Under the pieces are notes generated by a model, which made no database searches, was not told the DNA's origin, and saw only the letters and a program-made list of their open reading frames with translations. From an uncultured Lachnospiraceae bacterium (GTDB lineage: Bacteria; Bacillota; Clostridia; Lachnospirales; Lachnospiraceae): DNA of 17,923 nucleotides. The translations under genes were made by a program, and so were the position numbers. Positions 5,775 to 12,471 of this stretch are shown in pieces. The stretch is taken from the NCBI GenBank assembly GCA_910577065.1, contig CAJTLD010000056.1, forward strand, positions 1 to 17,923, given 5' to 3'. Within the stretch, counting starts at the first letter, position 1, and every line of letters starts with the position of its first letter.

Positions 5775-7192
5775 AGCGCTTCATTATCCCCGTTTTCCAA
5801 AATACCGGCAAAAGAATCCAGGCACTCGACGGCAGCAGCCTTTGACATTTTGCCCGCCGGTTCCAGTTCTTCCATAGTACGCTGCAGTTTGGCGCGTTCT
5901 TCTTTGATTGCGCCCAGGCGTTCCTGTATTTCTTCTATTTCCACAACGCCAGCTTGATATAGATTAAGGAGCCGGGCGGCTTGCTTTTCCAGTTCAGACA
6001 TACGGTCAGCGAAAAGCTCCTGCGCCGGTTCCGGTTCGGTTTTGCTTTGAGCGATTAGAGAATCCAGGGCAGCAGGATCAAGGGTAAGTTTTCTTATTTC
6101 TTCCAGCACGATCCCGTCCAATTCAGTTATAGGGAAATAGCCGCGCCGGTTCGTACAGTTTGGATCCTTTACCATAGCTGCGCTGGCCTTGCTTACAGAA
6201 TAGCAGACATATTTTTTTATTCGTTTTCCGCCTTTGCCGCCTATTTTGCAGATAGACATCCGGGCACCACAGCAGCCACAGAAGATCATGCCAGAGAGGA
6301 GGCCGTCTGACTTTACATATTGCCTATTATATTCCTTCCGGTTACTTTGTATAGTATTGTTTACCGTTTGCCATTCTTCCGGCGTTACAAGGGCCTCGTG
6401 CTTTCCTTCATATTCCTGGGAGCCATAACGTACCCGGCCACAGTACAAAGGATTTTGCAGAGTCCGGGAGACAGCGCCGCAGGCCTCGGTCCTTCCGAGA
6501 TTGAGAAAAAGTCCGTACCTTTCCTGTATAAAGTTTCCTATTTCCGACATACTACGGCCGGAGTTATAAAGCCGGTACATTTCTTTTATAGCTTGAGCAG
6601 GGAGCGGATCCACAACAAGCGCCCGCTTACCGTTTGCCTGGCGTTCGTATTTATAACCAAGCGGAGTCCGGCCGCTATAATAATTTCCGTCTTTAAGGCC
6701 CGCTTGCTTTCCCATCATAGTCCGGGCCTTGATATTTTCCCTTTCCATTTGGGCGAAGGCCGCCAGGATGCCGACCACGCAGCGGCCGAAGGGCGTAGAC
6801 GTATCAAAACTTTCCATAAGCGACACGAAGTCACAGCTATTTTCTAAAAAGACGTCTTCCAGTAAGATAAGCGTATCCTTCTGAGACCTTGAGAGCCGGT
6901 CCAGCTTCCAGACAATAATTTTATTGCAGCGGCCCGCCCGGACATCCTTTATAACTTCCTTTATTCCCGGTCGCTCCAGCGTTGCGCCAGAGTACCCAGG
7001 ATCCACATGGACCGCATTTATAATATACCCGTAGGCTTCACAGTAGGAGCGGAGCCGGGTCTCTTGTTCTTCTACGCTAAAGCCTTCCTCGGCCTGTTCC
7101 GTTGTTGATACCCGGATATACAGGTCGGCTACGTTTTCCAGAGCTTCCACAGATAGAGAGGAGGCCGCTGGCTTCTTTGTTTCTTTTCGCAT
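5696..7192 (-). CDS. Large serine recombinase (integrase)
   Basis: Catalyses site-specific integration and excision by serine-linked double-strand cleavage at attP/attB. The 498-aa product has the N-terminal resolvase domain: LYIRVSTTEQAEEG with catalytic Ser29, then VDPGYSGATLERPG, KIIVWKLDRLSRSQKD and FAQMERENIKART (to about 160). A recombinase DNA-binding domain follows (GYKYERQANGKRALVVDP, NPLYCGRVRYG), then a zinc ribbon (FCGCCGARMS with YVCYSV and DPNCTNRRGY). A C-terminal coiled coil (about 410-460) comes last. The frame opens at 7222, but 7192 has the good Shine-Dalgarno AGGTGG and the normal N-terminus. It is the outermost gene, next to the predicted attachment site, as usual for this integrase class. 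Confidence 0.95.
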   Translation of the reverse strand: MRKETKKPAASSLSVEALENVADLYIRVSTTEQAEEGFSVEEQETRLRSYCEAYGYIINAVHVDPGYSGATLERPGIKEVIKDVRAGRCNKIIVWKLDRLSRSQKDTLILLEDVFLENSCDFVSLMESFDTSTPFGRCVVGILAAFAQMERENIKARTMMGKQAGLKDGNYYSGRTPLGYKYERQANGKRALVVDPLPAQAIKEMYRLYNSGRSMSEIGNFIQERYGLFLNLGRTEACGAVSRTLQNPLYCGRVRYGSQEYEGKHEALVTPEEWQTVNNTIQSNRKEYNRQYVKSDGLLSGMIFCGCCGARMSICKIGGKGGKRIKKYVCYSVSKASAAMVKDPNCTNRRGYFPITELDGIVLEEIRKLTLDPAALDSLIAQSKTEPEPAQELFADRMSELEKQAARLLNLYQAGVVEIEEIQERLGAIKEERAKLQRTMEELEPAGKMSKAAAVECLDSFAGILENGDNEALYNLTHSLIEKVIVYKKDVVIHWKFC

Positions 7193-7242
7193 TATAGCAC
7201 CACCTTCTAAAAAAGGGCGCAAAAATAGCCCTTGCCTTTTAC

Positions 7243-7271
7243 TTGTGTTTTTGGCCGGGCCATGCTATAAT
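7243..7271 (+). promoter_or_regulatory. Promoter of a small RNA
   Basis: TTGTGT (7243-7248), a 17-nt spacer and TATAAT (7266-7271) with an extended -10 TG at 7263-7264. It points away from the recombinase start and towards a strong terminator about 40 nt further on. Confidence 0.65.
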
Positions 7272-7277
7272 ACATTT

Positions 7278-7359
7278 GCTCGGAATGTTTTATAACATGG
7301 CACCAAGCCGCCCCGTCCACCAAGACCGCGCCAACGGTCCGGACGGGGTTCCTTTTTTT
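7278..7359 (+). ncRNA. Putative small RNA, antisense to the integrase leader
   Basis: About 80 nt between a good promoter and a strong terminator, with no plausible protein: the only frame runs through the terminator into antisense sequence. Elements are a short hairpin ATGTT/AACAT near 7287-7299 and a terminator. The terminator pairs CCCCGTCC (7311-7318) with GGACGGGG (7341-7348), has an inner stem GACCG (7324-7328) with CGGTC (7335-7339), and ends in seven T. It lies on the opposite strand just upstream of the integrase start, so it would be antisense to any integrase transcript beginning further upstream. A regulatory role is inference. Confidence 0.55.
7311..7359 (+). terminator. Rho-independent terminator of the small RNA
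   Basis: Eight-bp GC stem CCCCGTCC/GGACGGGG with an inner five-bp stem, then TTCC and a T7 run at 7353-7359. There is no T-run on the minus strand, so it is directional. Confidence 0.8.
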
Positions 7360-7802
7360 ATTTCAAATTTTCAACGCCGCATTTTGCAGCCACATAATAC
7401 ATATGCTTACAAGGTACTTTTCTTTTCTTAAAATCCGGGCAGGAGCAGCGGCGAAGAGTTGTCCGATATTTCCCACCAGTAGCACCAGTAAACAGCCCGT
7501 ACTTTAATTCAGTATCTATATAAGTTGGCGTCAATTCACCATAAGCCGCCCTTTCTTTTCTTGCCTGGGCCTTTTCCCCTTCCACAAAAGTCCAGCGCTT
7601 CCAGATATTCTCTGCAGGAGTTTTTATATACAGGATATCGGAAAGCAATAGAGCCGCAGCAATTAAAAGACATACGATGGCAACAAGTACCGTTTCACAG
7701 AACGACTGTTCGGGGGGGGGTAATTAGGCTATAAGGTGCGCTGATAACGAACAGAGCCGCAACGGCGAGCTTCCACTTATTAAAGAATTTTATGTATTTC
7801 AT
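7358..7802 (-). pseudogene. Two-TM protein with SWIM-type zinc motif, frameshifted at a C9 tract
   Basis: From ATG at 7802 (AGGGGA Shine-Dalgarno) the product starts MKYIKFFNKW, has a TM helix (LAVAALFVISAPYSLI) and hits a run of nine C (plus-strand G at 7712-7720). As given, the frame ends in PPRTVVL and stops. If the run were eight, reading continues through a second TM helix (TVLVAIVCLLIAAALLL) into a soluble domain ending in a SWIM pattern CSCPDFKKRKVPCKH (CxC, then CxH), 147 aa in total. The two halves fit as one gene. The shift may be a sequencing error, a mutation or slipped-strand phase variation. Gene order puts it between the repressor and the integrase. I do not recognise a named family for the whole protein. 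Confidence 0.65.
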
Positions 7803-7830
7803 TAGAACAATCCCCTTTCTATACGTTTTA

Positions 7831-8322
7831 CTAAGAGACTTCGGACTTTTCCGCCGCTTTTTCTTCCCGTTCAAGTTCCTGGCGGTAAAGTTCCACTTTC
7901 TGATCAATAGTAAGATTTTCTAAATTTACATCCATAGCAGCAGGAGCCGTCGGGGATATTTCCCCGGATTGAAAAGCCGCTGCCACTTCCCGAACATAAT
8001 TAAAGATTGTTTCCTGGGCTTCCGGTTTGAGGTTCACAAACTTTTCAACCATTACATAGGCGGCATTTGTTAGGCCGTACTGTTCAGCCAGGGCATCCAG
8101 CACCGAGCTGGGCGCAGCCTTAAACATTTCCCCGGCCCCGGTTCGGAGCCATTCTTCATTTACATTAAATTCCCGACAGATAAGAGATACCGCAGCATCA
8201 CTGGGATTACTTTTTCCCGTTTCATACGTTGCAACGGTATTTCTTTTTATTTTCAAGCGGTCGGCAAATTCCTGTTGGGTAAAATTGAGCGCCTTTCTTA
8301 ATTGTTTTAAGCGCACATTCAT
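7831..8322 (-). CDS. CI-like phage repressor, XRE/Cro-CI helix-turn-helix
   Basis: Transcriptional repressor expected to hold the lysogenic state by binding the operators at 8383-8452. The 163-aa product has an N-terminal HTH at residues 4-60: LKQLRKALNFTQQEFADRLKI, TVATYETGKSNPSDAAVSLI, then FNVNEEWLRTG, which is typical of Clostridia phage repressors. The C-terminal half (PEAQETIFNYVREVAAAF, DQKVELYRQELEREEK) is helical and lacks a LexA-type Ser/Lys protease domain, so induction is unlikely to be by RecA-driven self-cleavage. The start at 8322 follows GGGGGTG and is nearer than the open frame at 8346. Promoter at 8346-8374. Confidence 0.9.
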   Translation of the reverse strand: MNVRLKQLRKALNFTQQEFADRLKIKRNTVATYETGKSNPSDAAVSLICREFNVNEEWLRTGAGEMFKAAPSSVLDALAEQYGLTNAAYVMVEKFVNLKPEAQETIFNYVREVAAAFQSGEISPTAPAAMDVNLENLTIDQKVELYRQELEREEKAAEKSEVS

Positions 8323-8345
8323 AATTACACCCCCTTTCAAAAACA

Positions 8346-8374
8346 AGTATAAGCCTAAATTTGTGGTATGTCAA
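8346..8374 (-). promoter_or_regulatory. Repressor promoter
   Basis: On the minus strand TTGACA (8374-8369), a 17-nt spacer and TATACT (8351-8346). The start point falls about 16 nt before the repressor ATG. The spacer holds a degenerate inverted copy of the operator (TACCACAAA). Confidence 0.85.
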
Positions 8375-8377
8375 CAA

Positions 8378-8452
8378 AATAGTTTTATAGCCACAAAAAA
8401 GCTGTTGACAAATGACTTATAGCCACATATAATAGTTTTATAGCCACAAAAA
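8378..8452 (+). promoter_or_regulatory. Operator sites of the lysogeny switch, three TTATAGCCACA copies
   Basis: TTATAGCCACA occurs at 8385-8395, 8417-8427 and 8438-8448, all in the same orientation. The first and third sit in an identical 22-bp repeat (8378-8399 and 8431-8452). Copy 1 lies between the two -35 boxes, copy 2 fills the early promoter spacer and copy 3 covers the predicted early start point. This is the expected layout for repressor/Cro operators. Confidence 0.85.
8405..8433 (+). promoter_or_regulatory. Early (lytic) promoter
   Basis: Consensus TTGACA (8405-8410), a 17-nt spacer and consensus TATAAT (8428-8433). It drives the Cro-like gene and the downstream early operon. It is occluded by operator copies 2 and 3 when repressor is bound. 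Confidence 0.92.
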
Positions 8453-8453
8453 T

Positions 8454-8480
8454 TTGTACCATCCTTACAGGCTGGTACAA
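8454..8480 (+). repeat. 8-bp inverted repeat in the early leader
   Basis: TTGTACCA (8454-8461) pairs with TGGTACAA (8473-8480) around an 11-nt loop. It starts about 15 nt after the predicted early transcript start and is immediately followed by the larger inverted repeat. Function is not evident. Confidence 0.7.
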
Positions 8481-8481
8481 C

Positions 8482-8529
8482 ATAATTACTTACTTGTCAA
8501 TAAAAAACCATTGACAAGTAAGTAATTAT
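8482..8529 (+). repeat. Perfect 20-bp inverted repeat in the early leader
   Basis: Arms 8482-8501 and 8510-8529 are exact reverse complements around an 8-nt loop AAAAAACC. The right arm begins ATTGACAAGTAAG. There is no T-run after either arm, so it is not an ordinary terminator. It lies about 35 nt ahead of the Cro-like start codon, 20 nt before its Shine-Dalgarno. It could be an RNA hairpin controlling translation or stability, or a DNA palindrome bound by a dimer such as the Cro-like protein. Confidence 0.85.
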
Positions 8530-8563
8530 AAAAACCCTTAACAGTCTAGGAAGGAGGAGACGG

Positions 8564-8773
8564 ATGGCCGCCAAAAACCAGCAAAGCACTATTGACAATA
8601 TTAGATGCCTTATCCGTTCTAAAGGCCTTAAACAGACCTTTGTGGCCGCACAGGCGGGCATGACAGATCAGCAGCTTACAGACATTCTGAACAATAGGAG
8701 ACTTCTCAGAGTAGAGCACCTGGAACCGTTGGCGCGGGCGTTGGGCGTAACCGTTGAAACATTGATTTCTTAA
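8564..8773 (+). CDS. Cro-like XRE helix-turn-helix regulator
   Basis: A 69-aa protein made almost wholly of one Cro/CI-type HTH: IDNIRCLIRSKGLKQTFVAA, then AGMTDQQLTDILNNRR and LEPLARALGVTVETLIS. It is the first gene of the early operon and divergent from the CI-like repressor, so a Cro or early antirepressor role is likely. The Shine-Dalgarno is AAGGAGGAG (8551-8559). Being only the DNA-binding domain, it probably acts as a dimer on the switch operators or the adjacent palindrome. Confidence 0.85.
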   Translation: MAAKNQQSTIDNIRCLIRSKGLKQTFVAAQAGMTDQQLTDILNNRRLLRVEHLEPLARALGVTVETLIS

Positions 8774-8789
8774 AAAAGGAGGTAAGGAC

Positions 8790-8978
8790 ATGGCAGCAGT
8801 TAAAAAACTTGAAGGCTACACGGAGGAGCAGATCAGCAGCGCGAAAAGACTTATTGACATTCTGATGGGAGTACCAGAAGAAAAGCAGACGCTTTTTACA
8901 GCGATTACAACGGCCTATATTGACGGCGTAGAGACTGGAGCGCGGCTTAAAGAGGAGATGGAGGGCGCAGCAGTATGA
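8790..8978 (+). CDS. Small phage early protein, unknown function
   Basis: A 62-aa acidic, helical protein (GYTEEQISSAKRLIDILMGV, EEKQTLFTAITTAYIDGVE). It has a strong Shine-Dalgarno AAAAGGAGG 16 nt after the Cro-like stop. The last half, ending TAYIDGVETGARLKEE, resembles the C-terminal extension that follows HTH domains in some phage regulators, but no DNA-binding segment is present here. I do not recognise a named family. Gene reality is supported by RBS, position and codon pattern. Confidence 0.7.
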   Translation: MAAVKKLEGYTEEQISSAKRLIDILMGVPEEKQTLFTAITTAYIDGVETGARLKEEMEGAAV

Positions 8979-9040
8979 GAGATACCAGGCGGTCCAGTTT
9001 TGGCGAACGGGGCGGAGCGGTGGCAGTAAAAACATTCTGA
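8975..9040 (+). CDS. Very short ORF coupled by ATGA overlap, doubtful
   Basis: Twenty-one codons (MRDTRRSSFGERGGAVAVKTF) starting in an ATGA overlap with the previous stop. Such overlaps indicate coupling when the gene is real. There is no separate Shine-Dalgarno and no recognisable family. It may be a remnant of a once longer gene or may simply be noise. Confidence 0.25.
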   Translation: MRDTRRSSFGERGGAVAVKTF

Positions 9041-9077
9041 GCAAAGGACCCGTTAGACGGCGGGCAGAGGTAACAAC

Positions 9078-9545
9078 ATGGAAAAAGAAAACCTTGACTT
9101 AAAGACAGCGATACAGATCGCGAAGATTGTGGTGGCGGTTCCAGAAAACCGGATGCCGATCATATGGGACATTTTTAGCCAGGCGGGGCTCGATATTGGA
9201 GGCCTTGACGAGATGGCGGAGTGGAAGGCACTTACAAAGCAGGCCTTCTTGATTGACACAGAGAAATTTTTAACAGACATTACGAAGGGCCGGGAACCGG
9301 TAAACGGAGAGTACCAGATCCCGGTGGGAGAATTTAACGAATATTGCAGCAAGCAGAAATTAAACGCCAGATGCACAAGGAGGCACCTGGCAGGCCTTGA
9401 GGCCATACGCACGGGGAAATTAAGCAGCGGCCGCGCAGACTATACCTGCCCCGTTTGGAAACAGGGTGCAAGCAGCAGTTATCGGTGTGTTTGTATTTTC
9501 ACAGATTGGAAACAGCGTATTAAAGAGGCCGAGGACCGGCAGTAA
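9078..9545 (+). CDS. Phage early protein, unknown function
   Basis: A 155-aa soluble protein with an N-terminal helical part (LDLKTAIQIAKIVVAVPENR, PIIWDIFSQAGLD) and a basic C-terminal part. The latter includes IPVGEFNEYCSKQKLNARCTRRHLAG, which could form a winged-helix type fold, and WKQRIKEAEDRQ at the end. I do not recognise a family. The Shine-Dalgarno is weak (AGAGGT, 9066-9071). A 37-nt leader separates it from the tiny ORF upstream, and it is followed after 12 nt by the 592-aa gene, so it is in the same operon. Confidence 0.7.
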   Translation: MEKENLDLKTAIQIAKIVVAVPENRMPIIWDIFSQAGLDIGGLDEMAEWKALTKQAFLIDTEKFLTDITKGREPVNGEYQIPVGEFNEYCSKQKLNARCTRRHLAGLEAIRTGKLSSGRADYTCPVWKQGASSSYRCVCIFTDWKQRIKEAEDRQ

Positions 9546-9557
9546 AGGAGGGGAGGC

Positions 9558-11336
9558 ATGGAATACCAGGAGTTAAAAACCGGGATAAAAGATCATTTAA
9601 ACAGCGCGGCCGAGGACTTCTTTATGGTCGGCTATTTCTTAAGACAGATAAGCGAAAAGGCCCTGTTTGTAGAGGACGGCTACGAGAGTATATGGGAGTT
9701 TGCAAAGGGCGAGTACGGCTTGAGTACTTCCAGCGCATCCCGTTTTATGGCCATTAACGCCCGTTTTTCGATTGACGGCGGGGAGCATATGGCGGAGAAG
9801 TACATCGGGATGGGCGTAAGCAAATTACAGGAAATGTTAGGCTTGCCAGACGAGGAGCTGGAGAAGGTAACGCAGGAGACAACGGTCCGGGAAATACGGG
9901 CCATGAAGGCGGCCAAGAGAGAAAAAGAGCAGCTATCTTTTTACGGACTTCCCCGGACAGTACGGCCGGAAGGTTCCCTGCTTACCACACCGGGCTGCGG
10001 CGACGGAAAATACGATTGTTTTTTTTGTTGCAGGGAGTGTGCTATAAGGCAGGAGCCCAGGCAATGCCGGACCGCCCCGCTGGGGAGCCCGGCCCCTTGT
10101 ACCAGGGTAAACAACGAGGACTGGAAAAGGAGTATTGCTTATAGCCTTTACAAAGAAGAATGCCAGTTACTACACCCGGAGCTGGCACCAGTACGGGAAG
10201 GCGATAAGGAGCCGGACCCCTGCTGCCTTCATTGTGAGCATAAAACCTGTTTTAACCGTTGCGACGTCGCAAAAAAGCGGGATGAGGAGGAGCGAAAAAA
10301 GGCCCAGGAGGAGGAGCGGCAGCGACAGAAAGAGGCAGAGGCCAGACGGCCGGAACCTTCTGAAAGAGATATTAAGGCTTTTTACGATTGGGCCGGGATT
10401 AAGGCCACGGATAACATTACAGCGGATGACTTAAAGAGCAGATATAAAAACGCAGGAGGCGGTGGCGGCCAGGGAGCAGCGCTGCAGGATTACACCGGGA
10501 GTGCCAGGGGAATCCGGATCAATTACAAGAAAGAGCTTACCTGGGTGCAGCTTGCGAAGCGAATCAAGGAAACCCAGGAGGCCGAGGCCCGGAAAGCTAA
10601 CTTTGTAGAGCGATCCAACGGAGCACAGAAGAACGTCCGCGACCTTATTAAGCAGCAGGAGGAGAAGCGGCAGCAGGAGGCTGAGGAAAAGAAAGCAGCC
10701 CAAAAGCAGAAGGAGGACGGAAGGCTTTTAAAATTCTACAAAGATATTTACCCCAGTACGCGGCACATTATAGCGCAGCGGGACAAGGCAGCCATAACGA
10801 AGGAATTTAAAACCATATATGGCAATACTTACGAGAACGGAAAAGGCTGGATGTGCTACCCGGACAAGATAGTCTTTAAAGACAGCCCGGACGCGGAGCA
10901 GATACAGATCACCTGGGGCCGCTTCACGACGAAGCTGGTAGAGCTTTTAGACCGCTTCCCGGAAACAGAAAAATCAATTCTTTTCGGAGACGATACCAGG
11001 GAGAAGGAACCGGAGATCATAGACGCCGATTTTAAAGAGATTGAGGATGAGCCCAAAGACGATCCGGCGCAGGAGCTGGCAGAGGCAAAGGACGCCCATG
11101 AAGAATTGGATAACCTGGAGACGCAGAACTCGGAGATCGTAGAGGATCCGGAGAGCTACACCCTGGCAGACGTAAGAGAGCAGCTACGCAAGTGCGAGGC
11201 AGACTTAAAGGCATATCGGGAAGTAGGAGGGATGCCGGAATTTACCCTGCGGAAACAGAAAATTTTTGTTGACGCCTTGCAGCTTCTGGCAGAAAAGAAA
11301 GAATTTGACGAAAAGGAGGAGGCGGAGATTGATTAA
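9558..11336 (+). CDS. Cys-rich coiled-coil phage protein with DUF3102-like N-terminus
   Basis: 592 aa. The N-terminus (residues 1-120: FFMVGYFLRQISEK, GYESIWEFAKGEYGLSTSSASRFMAIN) resembles the DUF3102/ParB-associated region of Clostridia phage and ICE proteins and probably contains a HTH. The middle has two Cys clusters: GCGDGKYDCFFCCRECAI with CRTAPLG and PCTR (147-181), and DPCCLHCEHKTCFNRC (220-235). These suggest zinc or Fe-S binding. Charged coiled coils follow at about 235-265 and 360-395. A folded region with GNTYENGKGWMCYPDKIVF lies near 435-455, and an acidic helical tail ends the protein. A role in replication or early gene control is inference from the operon. Start has AAAGGAGGGG. 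Confidence 0.7.
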   Translation: MEYQELKTGIKDHLNSAAEDFFMVGYFLRQISEKALFVEDGYESIWEFAKGEYGLSTSSASRFMAINARFSIDGGEHMAEKYIGMGVSKLQEMLGLPDEELEKVTQETTVREIRAMKAAKREKEQLSFYGLPRTVRPEGSLLTTPGCGDGKYDCFFCCRECAIRQEPRQCRTAPLGSPAPCTRVNNEDWKRSIAYSLYKEECQLLHPELAPVREGDKEPDPCCLHCEHKTCFNRCDVAKKRDEEERKKAQEEERQRQKEAEARRPEPSERDIKAFYDWAGIKATDNITADDLKSRYKNAGGGGGQGAALQDYTGSARGIRINYKKELTWVQLAKRIKETQEAEARKANFVERSNGAQKNVRDLIKQQEEKRQQEAEEKKAAQKQKEDGRLLKFYKDIYPSTRHIIAQRDKAAITKEFKTIYGNTYENGKGWMCYPDKIVFKDSPDAEQIQITWGRFTTKLVELLDRFPETEKSILFGDDTREKEPEIIDADFKEIEDEPKDDPAQELAEAKDAHEELDNLETQNSEIVEDPESYTLADVREQLRKCEADLKAYREVGGMPEFTLRKQKIFVDALQLLAEKKEFDEKEEAEID

Positions 11337-11526
11337 GCACGTATTATCAGACGGACGGACCCTGGACAGTTTAGAGGGCTTCCGGCTTCCTTATACGCAG
11401 GCCACAGAGACAGCCTACCGCCTTCTGGCGGGCTTTTTGGAAGGAGGTGGGAGAGTTGGCCGGGACATACGGAAAACGGGCTATACGCCGCATACGGAGG
11501 CGCAGGAGACGGTGTCAGCGGTTTAA
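11329..11526 (+). CDS. Small phage protein, TTG start
   Basis: A 65-aa protein, MIKHVLSDGRTLDSLEGFRL followed by PYTQATETAYRLLAGFLEGG and a basic tail. TTG at 11329 is chosen because AGGAGG (11314-11319) lies nine nucleotides upstream. It overlaps the previous gene by 8 nt and the next by about 70 nt, with the next gene in another frame. The pattern LSDGRTLDSLEGF...PYT resembles short hypothetical proteins of Clostridia phages; function unknown. Confidence 0.7.
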   Translation: MIKHVLSDGRTLDSLEGFRLPYTQATETAYRLLAGFLEGGGRVGRDIRKTGYTPHTEAQETVSAV

Positions 11527-12094
11527 GCGCTTGCTTCCATACATAGCCCTGGGCGCGGTTATAGTTGCGGCGGTGGCTTGCCTTGTTGCCGCTGCCGCTT
11601 CCCAGACGGAGACGCCAGAGGAACCGGTGCCGAAGTTTGGAAAACAAAAACCTGCAGAGGCCCAAGCACCCGTGAAGGTACCGGAGACAGCACAGGAGCC
11701 CCAGGAAGCCCAGGAAGTAGACGAGGCCTATATATTAACCAAGATAGCAATGGCGGAGGCGGAGGGCGAGGACACGGAAGGCAAAGCGCTGGTTATTCTT
11801 ACCGTACTTAACCGGGTAAAGGCTCCGCAATTTCCCGGAACGATTACGGAAGTTATAGCGCAAAGGAACGCTTTTTCTTCATACAGTAACGGGCGCTATA
11901 ACCGTGTAGAGCCGGATGCGGACTGCTGGTCAGCCCTTGAGCTTGTAGAGGGCGGGTGGGATAAAAGCCAGGGCGCGCTGTACTTTGAGCGGACGCCAAA
12001 GGACGGGGAGAGCACCTGGCATAGCCGGAATCTTGAAAAACTATTTATACACGGAAACCACACATTTTACCGGGAGAAGGAGGCGAGCGAGTGA
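11456..12094 (+). CDS. Membrane-anchored cell wall hydrolase, SleB/CwlJ-like
   Basis: 212 aa from TTG at 11456, eight nucleotides after AGGAGG (11442-11447); GTG at 11447 overlaps the Shine-Dalgarno and is rejected. A very basic N-terminus (KRAIRRIRRRRRRCQRFKR) precedes one TM helix (about 28-48) and a Pro/Glu-rich linker. The Hydrolase_2 (SleB/CwlJ) domain spans about 90-210: YILTKIAMAEAEGEDTEGKALVIL, TVLNRVKAPQFPGTITEVIAQ, GALYFERTP, then HGNHTFYRE at the end. The conserved glutamate is in MAEAEGE. Topology suggests Arg-rich end inside and enzyme outside. It sits in the early operon, not in a lysis cassette, so roles in entry, superinfection or wall remodelling are as likely as lysis. Confidence 0.85.
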   Translation: MAGTYGKRAIRRIRRRRRRCQRFKRLLPYIALGAVIVAAVACLVAAAASQTETPEEPVPKFGKQKPAEAQAPVKVPETAQEPQEAQEVDEAYILTKIAMAEAEGEDTEGKALVILTVLNRVKAPQFPGTITEVIAQRNAFSSYSNGRYNRVEPDADCWSALELVEGGWDKSQGALYFERTPKDGESTWHSRNLEKLFIHGNHTFYREKEASE

Positions 12095-12471
12095 AGATAG
12101 CACTTAAGGACGGCCAGGTCCTTATAAAAGAGGCAGACGAAAATCAATTCTTAATTATAAAAAGTTGGGGAAAGATGAAGTGGAGCAAAGGACAACAGAT
12201 GCTTTACGGACCGGCAGACATAGAGCTGCTTAATAAACTTTCTGGCCTTGTACGGCTTCCAGGACCGATTGAGGAACGACGGAAGAATTTAAACGAAGTA
12301 GCGGCGGCCATTGATAGAGAACGCTTAAGAAAGAGCCCGGAGCCGCTTTATAAATACCCGGTTAAAAAGCAGCTTTACCAGCACCAGACACGCGGCGCAA
12401 ATATGGCGCTTATGGCCTTCGGATTGATTGCGCCGCCGAAAGAGGAGGCGACGGCGGATGGAATCAAGTGA
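12091..12471 (+). CDS. N-terminal part of a split SNF2-type helicase
   Basis: 126 aa. MKIALKDGQVLIKEADENQF with IIKSWGKMKWSKGQQMLYGP and the end YPVKKQLYQHQTRGANMALM match, from memory, the first ~115 residues of full-length phage SNF2 helicases, up to the Q-like motif (YxHQ) before Walker A. The gene then stops. Walker A and the rest begin 1.1 kb later at 13574. GTG at 12091 overlaps the hydrolase stop and has AAGGAGG seven nucleotides upstream. The stop overlaps the sigma-like start by 14 nt. It thus looks like a properly translated separate gene. Whether the two parts assemble into one enzyme is unknown. Confidence 0.75.
   Translation: MKIALKDGQVLIKEADENQFLIIKSWGKMKWSKGQQMLYGPADIELLNKLSGLVRLPGPIEERRKNLNEVAAAIDRERLRKSPEPLYKYPVKKQLYQHQTRGANMALMAFGLIAPPKEEATADGIK

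Noticed and set aside
6320..6847. 175-codon plus-strand frame within the integrase
   Set aside because: Shadow of the serine recombinase coding sequence; no family resemblance.
7243..7431. Protein-coding gene on the plus strand upstream of the integrase
   Set aside because: The frame starts at the small-RNA promoter, crosses its terminator and ends antisense to the SWIM gene.
8482..8529. Terminator
   Set aside because: Perfect hairpin but AAAAACCC follows on the plus strand and GTTGTACC on the minus strand; no T-run.
12428..12457. Longer N-terminus for the sigma-like protein
   Set aside because: Adds only an Arg/Lys run formed by the Shine-Dalgarno region of the ATG at 12458.
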